This document shows positions 18,631-27,264 of a stretch of 64,000 nucleotides of DNA, one piece after another (the first letter of the stretch is position 1; every line of letters begins with the position of its first letter). The notes beneath the pieces are model-generated. The model saw only the letters and a program-made list of their open reading frames with translations, had not been told where the DNA came from and did not search any database. This stretch comes from Gammaproteobacteria bacterium (GTDB taxonomy: Bacteria > Pseudomonadota > Gammaproteobacteria > Eutrophobiales > Eutrophobiaceae), in the NCBI GenBank assembly GCA_012103475.1, contig WLWS01000001.1, forward strand, positions 434,001-498,000, read 5' to 3'. The translations under genes were made by a program, and so were the position numbers.

Positions 18631-18648
18631 TTCCCGTAATGACGGGAA
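18631..18648 (+). repeat. Short palindromic element after rpoD
   Basis: TTCCCGT and ACGGGAA form a perfect 7-bp stem around AATG, five bases after the rpoD stop, embedded in CATTCCCGTAATGACGGGAA. This core resembles the common CATTCCCG...CGGGAAT dispersed palindromes of proteobacteria. No T-run follows, so it may act as mRNA 3'-end protection more than as a terminator. It occurs once in the window as far as I can see. Confidence 0.5.
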
Positions 18649-18704
18649 TCCAGTAGAATAGCCGGCGCCTGTTTAGGCACCTTCTTTATTGGAACAAAAT
18701 AAAA

Positions 18705-18781
18705 GGGCCTGTAGCTCAGCTGGTTAGAGCAGTGGACTCATAATCCATTGGTCGTAGGTTCAAGTCCTACCGGGCCCACCA
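18705..18781 (+). tRNA. tRNA with CAT anticodon (probably tRNA-Ile2, else elongator tRNA-Met)
   Basis: A full cloverleaf of 77 bases with encoded CCA. The acceptor stem GGGCCTG pairs with CGGGCCC (one G-T), the D arm is GCTC/GAGC, the anticodon stem TGGAC/TCCA closes a loop reading CTCATAA, and the T arm is GTAGG/CCTAC with TTCAAGT. The anticodon CAT can be Met or, after lysidine modification, Ile for AUA codons. Position after rpoD and similarity to E. coli ileX lean towards Ile2, but this needs TilS-determinant analysis. Confidence 0.93.
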
Positions 18782-18906
18782 TTTTCAAATTTCTTACACT
18801 TTAACGGACCAATTATCCGGTCTACCCATCTCTATATTGCATTTCTGACCTAATTGGGGTGTTATAGCCGTCGAATTATTATTGTTTAACAGTGAGGAGA
18901 GGCGAA

Positions 18907-19569
18907 ATGAGTGAGTTGTTTAGTGATGAACATCGTGGTTTGCAGGACGAATTTGAAACACGCGGACTGGCAGACAGAATTATTGAACTGGCCTGCAGTC
19001 CGGTTGTAGCTGATGAACACAGAGGTTTCATCGAAAGCCGGGACATGTTCTTCCTTTCTTCCGTCGATGCCAATGGCAGTCCTACCGTATCTTACAAAGG
19101 CGGCGATATTGGTTTCCTTCGCGTTGTCGATGAAAAAACCCTTACCTTCCCTTCCTACGATGGCAACGGCATGTTTTTGTCGATGGGCAATATTGAAGCC
19201 AGTAGCAAGGTCGGTCTTTTACTAATTGATTTTGAAAACCCGCATCGAATGAGAATTCAGGGTACAGCAGAATTGTCGCGTGATCCGGAACTACTCGCTT
19301 CATACAAGGAAGCTCAACTGGTGGTAAAAATTACCGTCGATCAGATTTTTCAGAACTGCCCGCGTTATATTCATCGTTATCAGAAACTTTCCCAGTCCCG
19401 CTACATTCCGAAAGATGATGCCGAGACACCAATGGCAACCTGGAAACGTATTGACCTTATGCAGGATGTCATCCCGGAAGCCGATCGTTCAAAAGTTGAA
19501 GCTTCCGGCGGTACTATGCCAATAGAAGAATGGTTTGAAAAAGTACAAACCGGCGCCGACGACGCGTAA
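18907..19569 (+). CDS. Pyridoxamine 5'-phosphate oxidase-like flavin-binding protein
   Basis: A 220-residue split-barrel protein of the PNPOx-like superfamily: MFFLSSVDANGSPTVSYKGG, TLTFPSYDGNGMFLSMGNIE and VGLLLIDFENPHRMRIQGTAEL match the FMN- or F420-binding barrel strands. I use the ATG at 18907, close behind the GAGGAGAGG site. A GTG five codons upstream is also in frame. It is not PdxH, whose signature is lacking. It stands alone, ends in a clear terminator, and a possible promoter (TTGCAT at 18837, TGTTAT at 18860, spacing 17) lies upstream. Confidence 0.8.
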   Translation: MSELFSDEHRGLQDEFETRGLADRIIELACSPVVADEHRGFIESRDMFFLSSVDANGSPTVSYKGGDIGFLRVVDEKTLTFPSYDGNGMFLSMGNIEASSKVGLLLIDFENPHRMRIQGTAELSRDPELLASYKEAQLVVKITVDQIFQNCPRYIHRYQKLSQSRYIPKDDAETPMATWKRIDLMQDVIPEADRSKVEASGGTMPIEEWFEKVQTGADDA

Positions 19570-19585
19570 TCTGTTTTAAGCGAAA

Positions 19586-19619
19586 GCGCCACTGCCATAC
19601 TGGTAGTGGCGTTTTTTTT
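19586..19619 (+). terminator. Rho-independent terminator of the PNPOx-like gene
   Basis: CGCCACTGCC at 19587-19596 pairs with GGTAGTGGCG at 19602-19611, with one G-T, around ATACT. Eight T residues follow at once. It lies 17 bases after the stop of the plus-strand gene and three bases before the stop of the opposing GNAT gene, and could serve weakly for both. Confidence 0.9.
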
Positions 19620-19622
19620 ATG

Positions 19623-20120
19623 TCAGTTCTGTTCCACTTCCTCGCGATATACCTGAAAACCCCGGGCCTGATAATTTCTCAGGGCATGGCCGTGATCCAG
19701 AGTACAGGTATGCAACCACACTCTCTCTGTTCCCTGCCATTCCCAGGCTGACCTCACTGCCTGTGACAGAAGATAGGCGCCATAGCCTTTACCGATAAAT
19801 TTCGGGGCAAGACCGAAATAAGCGATCTCAACTTCAGTTGCGCTGGTCTTATTCAATTCAAAAAAACCGGCTGGCGAACCCGCTTCATAAGCAAGCCATG
19901 TTCGTAATTCATCTTGCTCGGCCCAGTCCCGCCATTGCTCATCCGTCCAGTTCAATTTGTCGAACCACTGCCAGGCTGCACCGATATAGGTATACAGGAA
20001 ACGGTTAAGCTGAAACTGTTTAACCTTTGCTTCGCTAACTATCAGGCCCTTACTTTCCTCAACTTCCTTTAACTGCGAAGGTGAGGTCATTTCAAGATAC
20101 CAGGTGGTAATACTGCTCAT
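19623..20120 (-). CDS. GNAT family N-acetyltransferase
   Basis: A 165-residue acetyltransferase. The acetyl-CoA pyrophosphate loop is APKFIGKGYGAYLL (motif R/QxxGxG/A), preceded by VEIAYFGL and followed by WLHTCTLDHGHALRNYQARGFQVYREE, a typical GNAT motif B with an arginine-containing helix. The acceptor substrate is unknown. Its start overlaps the ornithine-cyclodeaminase-like gene by four bases, so it is the last member of the minus-strand operon beginning at 24382. Confidence 0.85.
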   Translation of the reverse strand: MSSITTWYLEMTSPSQLKEVEESKGLIVSEAKVKQFQLNRFLYTYIGAAWQWFDKLNWTDEQWRDWAEQDELRTWLAYEAGSPAGFFELNKTSATEVEIAYFGLAPKFIGKGYGAYLLSQAVRSAWEWQGTERVWLHTCTLDHGHALRNYQARGFQVYREEVEQN

Positions 20121-21022
20121 AGGTTTGTCTGCTGCGAAAGTTTATCCAGTACCAGAGAGGCTGAACTCAGATCCTGGCAGGCCATGCCTATCGATTCAAA
20201 GACAACTATTTTCTTTTTATCGACACTTATCTCGCCGGCCAAAACCTCGCCAAGTTCCGCATAAATTTGTGCATTGTTGCGGCGTACATTGCCCGACTCA
20301 ATTTCAGCACCTTCTCGCGAGTCGACCAGCACTATATTTGCCATGGTCTGCGCATCAAGCTCTCCGCCATCGGCTCCTGCCCAACCTACCGAAACCACTT
20401 TGGCGTCTCCCTTCAGGCACTCACCCTTAATCACTGGTTCACTTGATGCCGTGGCTGCGACCACCACATCGGCATCGCGCACAGCGTCTTCACTATTCAT
20501 CACATGCGCCCCTGTTTTCTCTGCCAGTTCTTCAGCCCGCTGTATGTTGCGGTTACAAATACGAATATCCTCGAAATCTCTAATCAGTGACAGAGCTTCT
20601 ATATGACTGGCGGCCTGCACACCCGCGCCAAGTATTGCGAGACTTTTTACATTTTTCGCGGCGAATGTATCAATGAAAACCGCAGAGACCGCAGCTGTTC
20701 GCATTTCCGTTATCAGAGCACCATCCATAACCGCCAGTGGTTCGCCGGTTTCAGGCTTGAATAAAACGATGTTTGCCATGTGCGTCGGCAAACCCTTCTC
20801 ATCATTATCGGGATAAAAAGCCACCAGCTTGGCGCCGACTGCATCTGTGCTAATCGCTGGCATACTACCGAAGTAACCTTCATGCTCCGCTACCGACAGA
20901 ATACGACGCGTAGGCTGCTCGATTTTTTTCAAACTGAAATCGATCATGGTTTGACGCATCAGCGGAATCAGATCCTCCATGCGCAATACGCTTTCTACCT
21001 GCTTATGATCTATAAACTGCAT
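20117..21022 (-). CDS. Ornithine cyclodeaminase/mu-crystallin family protein
   Basis: A 301-residue NAD(P)-dependent enzyme. The family includes ornithine and alanine dehydrogenases, imine reductases and opine-type enzymes. Seen are KLVAFYPDNDEKGLPTHMA, the substrate-binding region ALITEMRTAAVSAVF, the Rossmann motif LAILGAGVQAASHIEAL and VVVAATASSEPVIKGE. It lies 12 bases after the molybdenum hydroxylase large subunit gene and is coupled to the GNAT gene. A ketimine or imino-acid step on the product of the hydroxylase is possible but unproven. Confidence 0.85.
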   Translation of the reverse strand: MQFIDHKQVESVLRMEDLIPLMRQTMIDFSLKKIEQPTRRILSVAEHEGYFGSMPAISTDAVGAKLVAFYPDNDEKGLPTHMANIVLFKPETGEPLAVMDGALITEMRTAAVSAVFIDTFAAKNVKSLAILGAGVQAASHIEALSLIRDFEDIRICNRNIQRAEELAEKTGAHVMNSEDAVRDADVVVAATASSEPVIKGECLKGDAKVVSVGWAGADGGELDAQTMANIVLVDSREGAEIESGNVRRNNAQIYAELGEVLAGEISVDKKKIVVFESIGMACQDLSSASLVLDKLSQQTNL

Positions 21023-21034
21023 TTTCCTGTCGGA

Positions 21035-23212
21035 CTAAAGCGCCAGCACGCGTTCCGGCGTAAGAGGGAGATGATATAAACGTTTGCCACTGAGATCAGC
21101 AAAAGCATTGGCAATGGCGGCCGGAATTACCTCACAACGACTGTCTCCGACACCGAGAGGCTTGCTGTTCTTGCGTGTCAGAATATCGATTTCAATTTCA
21201 GGTACTTCGTTCATGCGCATAATTGGATAATCATGGAAATTACTTTGCTCAACCACACCGTCACGCATAGTGATACGTTCTTTAAGGGTATTGCTTATAG
21301 CAAAAATTATCTGCCCCTCGAGTTGCGCAATTATATTGTCCGGATGTATAGCAATCCCGACGTACAGCGCCACCCAGACTTTGGCAACACGAATAAGGCC
21401 CGTGTTTTCATCGAGTGTTACCTGCACAACGTAGGCCGTGGGATAATAAGCTGATTGAAAAGCAACGCCATATCCGGCGCCCTTTTTTCGATTGTGCCAG
21501 CCAGACATCTCCGCAACTCTGTTCAAAACCTTAAGAGGCAGAGTCTGTTCTTGCAAAAGTGATAGACGTAGCTCGAGTGAGTCCTGTTTCTTTGCCAATG
21601 CAATCTCATCCAGAAAGCATTCGGCCGCAAACTTGTTAACCGTGCCACCAATACCACGCATGGGCGCAGCTCTTACTCCGGTATCCAAATCAAGTATTTC
21701 GGCCAGAACATTGTCTATTTCGTAATCCGTATCCATGCCGCCACTGGAGATAACCGGCCAGCCGCCTGCTTTTTCATAGCGATAGGGATCGGACTGCTTC
21801 AGTGCTTCATCACTGGCAGTTCGATGGTGCCAGCCGATAAGCTTTCCAGTCGCATCTTCTACTGCCTGCATCTTTACGGCTTTAATTGGTTTAAAGCGCC
21901 CGCACTTCACATCAGATTCCCGGCTCCAGATCACCTTAACCGGCTTTTGCATTTCTCTCGATAATTGAACTGCATCAATAACGAAATCGTGGTCCTGACC
22001 ACCGCGACGTCCGAATGCACCACCAAGATAGCTGCGATGTAAGTTTACTTTGGAAACATCGATGCCGAGTTCCGCCGCTACCGACCGCGTACAGTGCGTC
22101 GGCGCCTGAGTCCCGGCCCAGACTTCTACGCTGCCATTAGTTTTCACATCAGCTACAGCATTCAAAGGTTCCAGATGAGCATGGTAGAAGTAGTCAGAGA
22201 GATACTCAGACTGATAGCTTGCTGCTGCCTGTGACAGGGCCTCGGTAATATTACCTTTTTCCTGAATCGGCAAACCTTTCAATTCAGGATTACTCACCAT
22301 GGCAAGATGCTTTGTCAGACTCGGCTCACTGCTGTGATTTTTAAGTTTCTCTACCTCACTCCAGTCCGCTTTCAGATCTTTCTCGGCCAGATAGGCGGCC
22401 TGATAATTATCAGCAACGATGGCGATAGCATCCTTGAGTTTCACCACGCGCAATATTCCCGGTCGCTGTAGTAAAGCAGCTTCGTTGTGAACTTTTAAAG
22501 GTTCACCACCTTTGACCGGGCTATGTAAGACCGTGGCGTACAACATTCCCGGCAGATCGACATCGATGCTATAAATGGCACTGCCATTGACCTTGGCCGG
22601 AACATCGTAGCGTGGAATTTTACTTCCGATAATCCTGAAATCATCTTCAGACTTCAAGTCGCTGTCCTTAATCTCGGGCAATGCATTACTAATCTTTAGA
22701 TTCGGAATTATCTCGCCGTAAGTAATACTTCTTGCTGAAGCCGGGTGGATAACGACGCTCGGCTCTGTACTCAACTCCGACAATGGCACGTTCCAGTTCG
22801 ACGCGACGCTCATCAACAGTATTTTTCTGGCCTGAGCTCCATAATGCCTGAGTGAATCGTAATAGCCGCTTACCGTAGAACTTCCAAGTGTCAGCATGAT
22901 GCCACGTACCCAGGGAGTCGGGTTCAGGAATACGGCATCGTTGGCCGGAGAGGTTTCAATTTGAACCTTGCTCCAGTCCGCATCAAACTCTTCAGCGAAG
23001 ATCATCGGTAAGGCGGTCATCGATCCCTGTCCCATCTCAGCAGCGGGAGACTGGATGATTATCGTGTTATCAGGGTTCACTGTGACCCAGGCCGTCAGGG
23101 CAAGCGGCATATCCTGTCGACTGAAGGCGGGCACCGGCAATGCAAAACTGATGCAGGCTGCTGCTGATGACTGCAGGAATCTGCGCCGATTTATATTCAC
23201 AAACTCAGACAT
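21035..23212 (-). CDS. Molybdopterin-binding subunit of a xanthine-oxidase-family hydroxylase (IorB-like)
   Basis: A 725-residue protein with a Tat signal (INRRRFLQSSAAACISFALP), starting at the ATG at 23212. The frame continues upstream but overlaps the small subunit. It resembles the isoquinoline 1-oxidoreductase beta type: SPAAEMGQGSMTALPMI, YLGGAFGRRGGQDHDF, AAPMRGIGGTVNKFAAECFLD, and the late GVGDSRCEVIPAAIANAF with the catalytic-glutamate region. Such enzymes hydroxylate N-heterocycles or oxidise aldehydes in the periplasm, passing electrons to the [2Fe-2S] subunit. Its ATG overlaps the small-subunit stop by eight bases. No FAD subunit is present. Confidence 0.88.
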   Translation of the reverse strand: MSEFVNINRRRFLQSSAAACISFALPVPAFSRQDMPLALTAWVTVNPDNTIIIQSPAAEMGQGSMTALPMIFAEEFDADWSKVQIETSPANDAVFLNPTPWVRGIMLTLGSSTVSGYYDSLRHYGAQARKILLMSVASNWNVPLSELSTEPSVVIHPASARSITYGEIIPNLKISNALPEIKDSDLKSEDDFRIIGSKIPRYDVPAKVNGSAIYSIDVDLPGMLYATVLHSPVKGGEPLKVHNEAALLQRPGILRVVKLKDAIAIVADNYQAAYLAEKDLKADWSEVEKLKNHSSEPSLTKHLAMVSNPELKGLPIQEKGNITEALSQAAASYQSEYLSDYFYHAHLEPLNAVADVKTNGSVEVWAGTQAPTHCTRSVAAELGIDVSKVNLHRSYLGGAFGRRGGQDHDFVIDAVQLSREMQKPVKVIWSRESDVKCGRFKPIKAVKMQAVEDATGKLIGWHHRTASDEALKQSDPYRYEKAGGWPVISSGGMDTDYEIDNVLAEILDLDTGVRAAPMRGIGGTVNKFAAECFLDEIALAKKQDSLELRLSLLQEQTLPLKVLNRVAEMSGWHNRKKGAGYGVAFQSAYYPTAYVVQVTLDENTGLIRVAKVWVALYVGIAIHPDNIIAQLEGQIIFAISNTLKERITMRDGVVEQSNFHDYPIMRMNEVPEIEIDILTRKNSKPLGVGDSRCEVIPAAIANAFADLSGKRLYHLPLTPERVLAL

Positions 23213-23675
23213 CACTATCTCGCATACGCTCCGCAGCGGATTCGATAGCTCTGATGATCCGTGGATATGTACCACAGCGACATAGGTTGGTATTCATGTG
23301 CGCCATGATCTCTTTTCTACTCGCCTGTTTGTTCGTAGCCAGTAATTCAGCTGCTCGCATAATCTGTCCGGACTGACAATAGCCGCACTGCGGCACCTGT
23401 TCTTCTATCCAGGCCTGTTGCAAAGGATGGCTATTGCCTTTCGAAAGTCCCTCAATGGTAGTAATCGCTTTGCCAACTGCGCTCGCTGCCTGTAACTGGC
23501 ATGAAAAAACAGACTTGCCGTCCACATGCACCATACAGGCCCCGCAGGCTGCCATTCCACAACCGTATTTTGTGCCACTGAGTTTCAATTCATCACGCAA
23601 GACCCAGAGCAGTGTCGCCTCAGGCTCAACATCAACAGAATGTTGACGACCGTTTACTGTCAACTCTAGTTTCAT
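23205..23675 (-). CDS. [2Fe-2S] subunit of the molybdenum hydroxylase (IorA-like)
   Basis: A 156-residue ferredoxin-type subunit. The plant-type cluster cysteines are Cys39, Cys44, Cys47 and Cys59 (YGCGMAACGACMVH), and the second, helical cluster domain has Cys97 and Cys100 (CGYCQSGQ) and Cys132 and Cys134 (LCRCGTYPRI). This is the two-cluster electron-transfer subunit of the xanthine oxidase family. It lacks its own signal peptide, so it is likely carried out folded with the Tat-exported large subunit. It overlaps the preceding membrane-protein gene by four bases. Confidence 0.94.
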   Translation of the reverse strand: MKLELTVNGRQHSVDVEPEATLLWVLRDELKLSGTKYGCGMAACGACMVHVDGKSVFSCQLQAASAVGKAITTIEGLSKGNSHPLQQAWIEEQVPQCGYCQSGQIMRAAELLATNKQASRKEIMAHMNTNLCRCGTYPRIIRAIESAAERMRDSDV

Positions 23676-24382
23676 CGAACACTCTCCTTAAGTGTTAAAG
23701 GGCGAATGCTTCCAATCAGCCAGACAGCAATGGCAAGCCGGACCAGAGGTTGCAGAAAACTGTATACCCACTGATACATCCAGTCTACAGCTTCGGATAA
23801 TTCATTCAGCCCCAGATAATATCGAGCAAAGGAACACAGACTTAGTACGCCGATAAAAACCAGAGCAATCCCGATAAATTTTGCCCAGTTGTTTTCCCGG
23901 ATAAATGCCAGTCCATAAAGTAATGTCCCCAGACCGAAACCATAAAGCAGTAAAAAATACTGGCTGTCTGATATCGCGCCTGTGCCTTTTATCAGGGTTA
24001 AAAAAATATCACGACTCATTGAATCACTCGCACTCAGATAACCCGGACGCCAATATTGATTCAGAGCATCAATTAAGAGAACCTGCTGAGACATCTCAGT
24101 GTAAGTCCATACCAGCAGAAAAAAAGTGCCGATGATGATCTCCAGCGGATACTTTTTCAATAGAACAACAGCGACACCGAGACTGGCAATAAAATTAAAC
24201 TGAGGATGCAAAAACAGTATCCATAATTTGCTGGTATAGACACTGTTGTCATGAAGGAGAATGCTGTGCTGAAAGCCACCTATTTCAGCCGATGGTAAAA
24301 AAATCAGTAAAATAGTGGTTAGCGCACCGAGAAATGAACACAGTGCCGCTGCCCATAAAAAGTGACGAAAAGATTTGTCCAT
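23672..24382 (-). CDS. Six-helix membrane protein of unknown function
   Basis: A 236-residue protein from the ATG at 24382. A TTG two codons upstream is also in frame. Six hydrophobic segments are visible near residues 8-28, 45-68, 80-100, 140-160, 166-187 and 212-228. I see no haem-ligand pair or quinone motif, and I do not recognise the family. Its stop overlaps the [2Fe-2S] subunit start in an ATGA, so it is made with the molybdenum hydroxylase. It might anchor the complex or accept its electrons, but that is only suggested by position. Confidence 0.65.
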   Translation of the reverse strand: MDKSFRHFLWAAALCSFLGALTTILLIFLPSAEIGGFQHSILLHDNSVYTSKLWILFLHPQFNFIASLGVAVVLLKKYPLEIIIGTFFLLVWTYTEMSQQVLLIDALNQYWRPGYLSASDSMSRDIFLTLIKGTGAISDSQYFLLLYGFGLGTLLYGLAFIRENNWAKFIGIALVFIGVLSLCSFARYYLGLNELSEAVDWMYQWVYSFLQPLVRLAIAVWLIGSIRPLTLKESVR

Positions 24383-24449
24383 AAACAACAGAGTAGCAGT
24401 TAGATCGCCATGAGTTAACAGGCAATCGGGCTTTAGAAGCTATCGACTA

Positions 24450-25925
24450 CTAATCATTACCCAGAAAGCTATGGAATACTTTTTGAGGATCATACTTCTT
24501 CCTCACCTGCTCCAGACCTTGCCAGTTCTTCGGACTGTAACAGTCCTGATAGCGTTGCGGGAACCGGTCACCGGCCGTTTCATTCACGTAATGCCCTTCA
24601 CTGAAGGGCGCCAGAATACGGTTGGTCTCATCCAGCCACGCGTAGTTACTGTCATCGTCTTTTTCATCATCCCAAAGTAGATATGTCCCGATGAAATGGT
24701 CGCCGATTCTGGAAAAACAGGCATCATCGTGAAGTTGCGTGTTCATTGCGGGTGCCGCAACGATATGAGTTCTTATAGACGGTGTCTTTTTGAAATGATC
24801 GGCTACAGCATGCAGACTCGCACTCAAGTCATTGGTCCACTCCGTATCAACACCATATCTCCCATAGCCACTATCAACATTTTCCGGGTGATACAATTTT
24901 GAAAAATTGCTCGGCTGATACTCAACTTTGAAAACACTTTTGCTGGATAGTTCACTTTCTGCAAAAGGCCTCAACATTTGTTTTGCCTGCTGTTCAGATT
25001 CTGCAAAGGCGTTGACACCGACAAAACAGATTTTTGCCTCTTCTTCCGGTAAGTCTTTCGGGGCCTGGGGGTTATGCATGAATAAAAGTAGAATCTCTAC
25101 CCGTTCATCCTTAAGCTTAAGCAAATTCTCCAGCGTTTCAGTCACAGTAGCGAGGCCGTTCAAAGGATGAATATACATGCTGCTTATGATGTTTTTGGGC
25201 GCGGGATAAAGCTCAAGCTCCAGCTTTGTCACTACGCCGAAAAAACCAGGTCCGGCACCACGACCCGCCCAATAAAGATCCGGGTTTTCTGTAGCGCTTG
25301 CTCTGACTTTCTCGCCATCGGCCGTAATCACATCCATCGCCCGAATCGAATGCGTAGCCGCACCTCCCCAGGCTGCGTGATTCCAGCCGACACTCCCGCC
25401 TAATACATATCCGCCTAATGCGACAGAGGGACAATGCGCGGCGGGGAATGAAAGCCCATACTTGCCAGCTTCATAGACCAGTTGTTCACACCAGAGCGCT
25501 GGCTGGACGTGGGCCAGCTTTTTTTCTGCATCAATTTTAAAATCTCGAAGATGGGATATATCCAGTAGCATACCGCCGTTGCGTAAAGAGGTTCCGGCGG
25601 CATTATGACCACTGCTACGAATTGCGATCTTGAGTGTATGCTCACGTGCATAATTAACGGCTTCAATAATATCCGCCTCGCTGCGTGCCTGAACAATAAG
25701 ATCCGGATAACGGTTGGCTTTTGCCTTCTGCCAGACCATCGCCTGCCGCCAGGTTTCGTAAGCCGTATCATCGCGGGACACCACCTTACCTTGAAGACGA
25801 GTTGCCAGAGTGCCGCTCGGAGCGGCCATACTCGCTGAAGAACGCAGATAAGCTGTTGTACCCATCACGCCAAGCGTTGTGATCTTTTTCAAAAAATCCC
25901 GACGTGATTCTGAAAGTTTATACAT
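24450..25925 (-). CDS. Tat-exported berberine-bridge-type FAD oxidase
   Basis: A 491-residue flavoenzyme. A Tat-like signal (SESRRDFLKKITTLGVMG) precedes an FAD_binding_4 domain with IRSSGHNAAGTS and AAHCPSVALGGYVLGGSVGW. His107 and Cys165 are the positions that carry FAD bicovalently in berberine-bridge and related carbohydrate oxidases. The C-terminal BBE segment is present as PQRYQDCYSPKNWQGLEQVR. It most likely oxidises a sugar, alcohol or aromatic amine outside the cytoplasm with oxygen or another acceptor. It is divergent from the AraC-type regulator across 185 bases. Confidence 0.88.
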   Translation of the reverse strand: MYKLSESRRDFLKKITTLGVMGTTAYLRSSASMAAPSGTLATRLQGKVVSRDDTAYETWRQAMVWQKAKANRYPDLIVQARSEADIIEAVNYAREHTLKIAIRSSGHNAAGTSLRNGGMLLDISHLRDFKIDAEKKLAHVQPALWCEQLVYEAGKYGLSFPAAHCPSVALGGYVLGGSVGWNHAAWGGAATHSIRAMDVITADGEKVRASATENPDLYWAGRGAGPGFFGVVTKLELELYPAPKNIISSMYIHPLNGLATVTETLENLLKLKDERVEILLLFMHNPQAPKDLPEEEAKICFVGVNAFAESEQQAKQMLRPFAESELSSKSVFKVEYQPSNFSKLYHPENVDSGYGRYGVDTEWTNDLSASLHAVADHFKKTPSIRTHIVAAPAMNTQLHDDACFSRIGDHFIGTYLLWDDEKDDDSNYAWLDETNRILAPFSEGHYVNETAGDRFPQRYQDCYSPKNWQGLEQVRKKYDPQKVFHSFLGND

Positions 25926-26110
25926 ATTGCCTTAGCACTCCAATCAAAGGTGAATTAACAAGTACTTAAAAGTAAGTAAAACTGTATGAAATACCCGCTT
26001 CAAGTGGTTATTAAAAGCAGTATATTGACTATGCCGAAGGGTTTTCCAGCATACAAGCTCGAAATGCCTACTATAATAGCGAAACTATCTAATCAAACCT
26101 TATATGAGTC

Positions 26111-27157
26111 ATGGCCAGAAAATCCAAAGCTGTCGAAAAAACAGAAACAGGCTCTGAAATTACGAACGATGTCCTTGCGTCAATTCCGCCGCAATATAAA
26201 TTGCAGGAAGAACAACCCTACGCCAGAGAATTCGGCGTCAGAATCGAATCGACCGCACCTGAATCACACGGTCATCGTGATTACTGTGTCGTTCGCGAAG
26301 GTCTGGCAGTTCTGATAGGTGATATCGAACACGATCAGGCTCACAGTGATGCCAATGTCGGTCAGGATCAGATTAAGTTCCACTTCCGCTATAGTGGCAG
26401 CAGTGAAGTCGGAGAAGAAGGTGGCGAGCGCGATGCCATTGACCCGATGACTTTTGGTGTTCTTATACAACCTTCAGGACTGAAGAAAGTCGAATATTTC
26501 TCTGCAGCACAACACGAGCAATCGGTCACCTTACTCTGCGAACCGGATTTTCTTGAAGATATCATCAGTGGCGCATCTCTAGCACTACCCAGTCAAATTA
26601 AAAAGTTTCTCTATGGTAAAAGTCAGGATATGTACCATTGTGCGGTACGCATGCGACCGGAAATGTCGCAGGCCGTAAAAACACTGTTTGAGATGAAGTA
26701 CACAGGAAAACTCAGACAATTACAGATAGAAGCCAAGGTTCTGGATCTACTCTGTCATACTCTGGATCAACTATCCGATATGTGGGGCGGAGATGAAGAG
26801 GATGGTCTTTCGCTTCGGCGCAGGGATCTTGAACGTGTAGCGGATATTTGTGACATTCTCGACAAGAATCTGGTCGACGCACCGACCATACCGGAACTGG
26901 CCAGAACCCTGTCCTGGAATGAGACTCAACTGATGCGCACTTTTCGACAGGCGGTCGGCATCACCGTGCATAACTACCTGCATCGCGCACGTATGGAACG
27001 CGCTTATGAATTACTCTCTACCAGCGAGCTGAGTATTACTCAGGTCGCATTGGAAGTCGGCTATGAGTACGCCAGTAATTTCACCACCGCTTTTGGTCGC
27101 TATTTCAAACTCACACCAAAACAGGTGCGCGGACAAAACTCAGGCTCAGTTCAGTAA
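26111..27157 (+). CDS. AraC-family transcriptional regulator
   Basis: A 348-residue protein. The first 240 residues form an N-terminal sensor region of the AraC-binding-like type with no close motif. The C-terminus has two helix-turn-helix units: TIPELARTLSWNETQLMRTF and LSITQVALEVGYEYASNFTT, ending FKLTPKQVRG, which is the AraC consensus. A good -10 hexamer (TATAAT at 26072-26077) lies upstream with a poor -35. The gene immediately precedes the catabolic operon at 27265 on the same strand and is divergent from the berberine-type oxidase, so either may be its target. Confidence 0.93.
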   Translation: MARKSKAVEKTETGSEITNDVLASIPPQYKLQEEQPYAREFGVRIESTAPESHGHRDYCVVREGLAVLIGDIEHDQAHSDANVGQDQIKFHFRYSGSSEVGEEGGERDAIDPMTFGVLIQPSGLKKVEYFSAAQHEQSVTLLCEPDFLEDIISGASLALPSQIKKFLYGKSQDMYHCAVRMRPEMSQAVKTLFEMKYTGKLRQLQIEAKVLDLLCHTLDQLSDMWGGDEEDGLSLRRRDLERVADICDILDKNLVDAPTIPELARTLSWNETQLMRTFRQAVGITVHNYLHRARMERAYELLSTSELSITQVALEVGYEYASNFTTAFGRYFKLTPKQVRGQNSGSVQ

Positions 27158-27198
27158 TTGTTCAGAGCTAATTAAACCGAATTAAAAACAACTGGTGC

Positions 27199-27241
27199 GG
27201 TTCTGCATAAGTGCTTGCCTGTTCAGGTTCTACAATAAGCG
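27199..27241. promoter_or_regulatory. Imperfect direct repeat upstream of the GMC operon, possible AraC-type sites
   Basis: GGTTCTGCATAAGTG at 27199-27213 is followed by GGTTCTACAATAAGCG at 27226-27241, equal apart from one inserted base and two substitutions. Direct repeats of this length between an AraC gene and a presumed target operon are compatible with regulator half-sites. The spacing of 27 bases is larger than the usual 21, so this is tentative. Confidence 0.3.
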
Positions 27242-27264
27242 GCCGTAAATAAAAGAATATTAAT

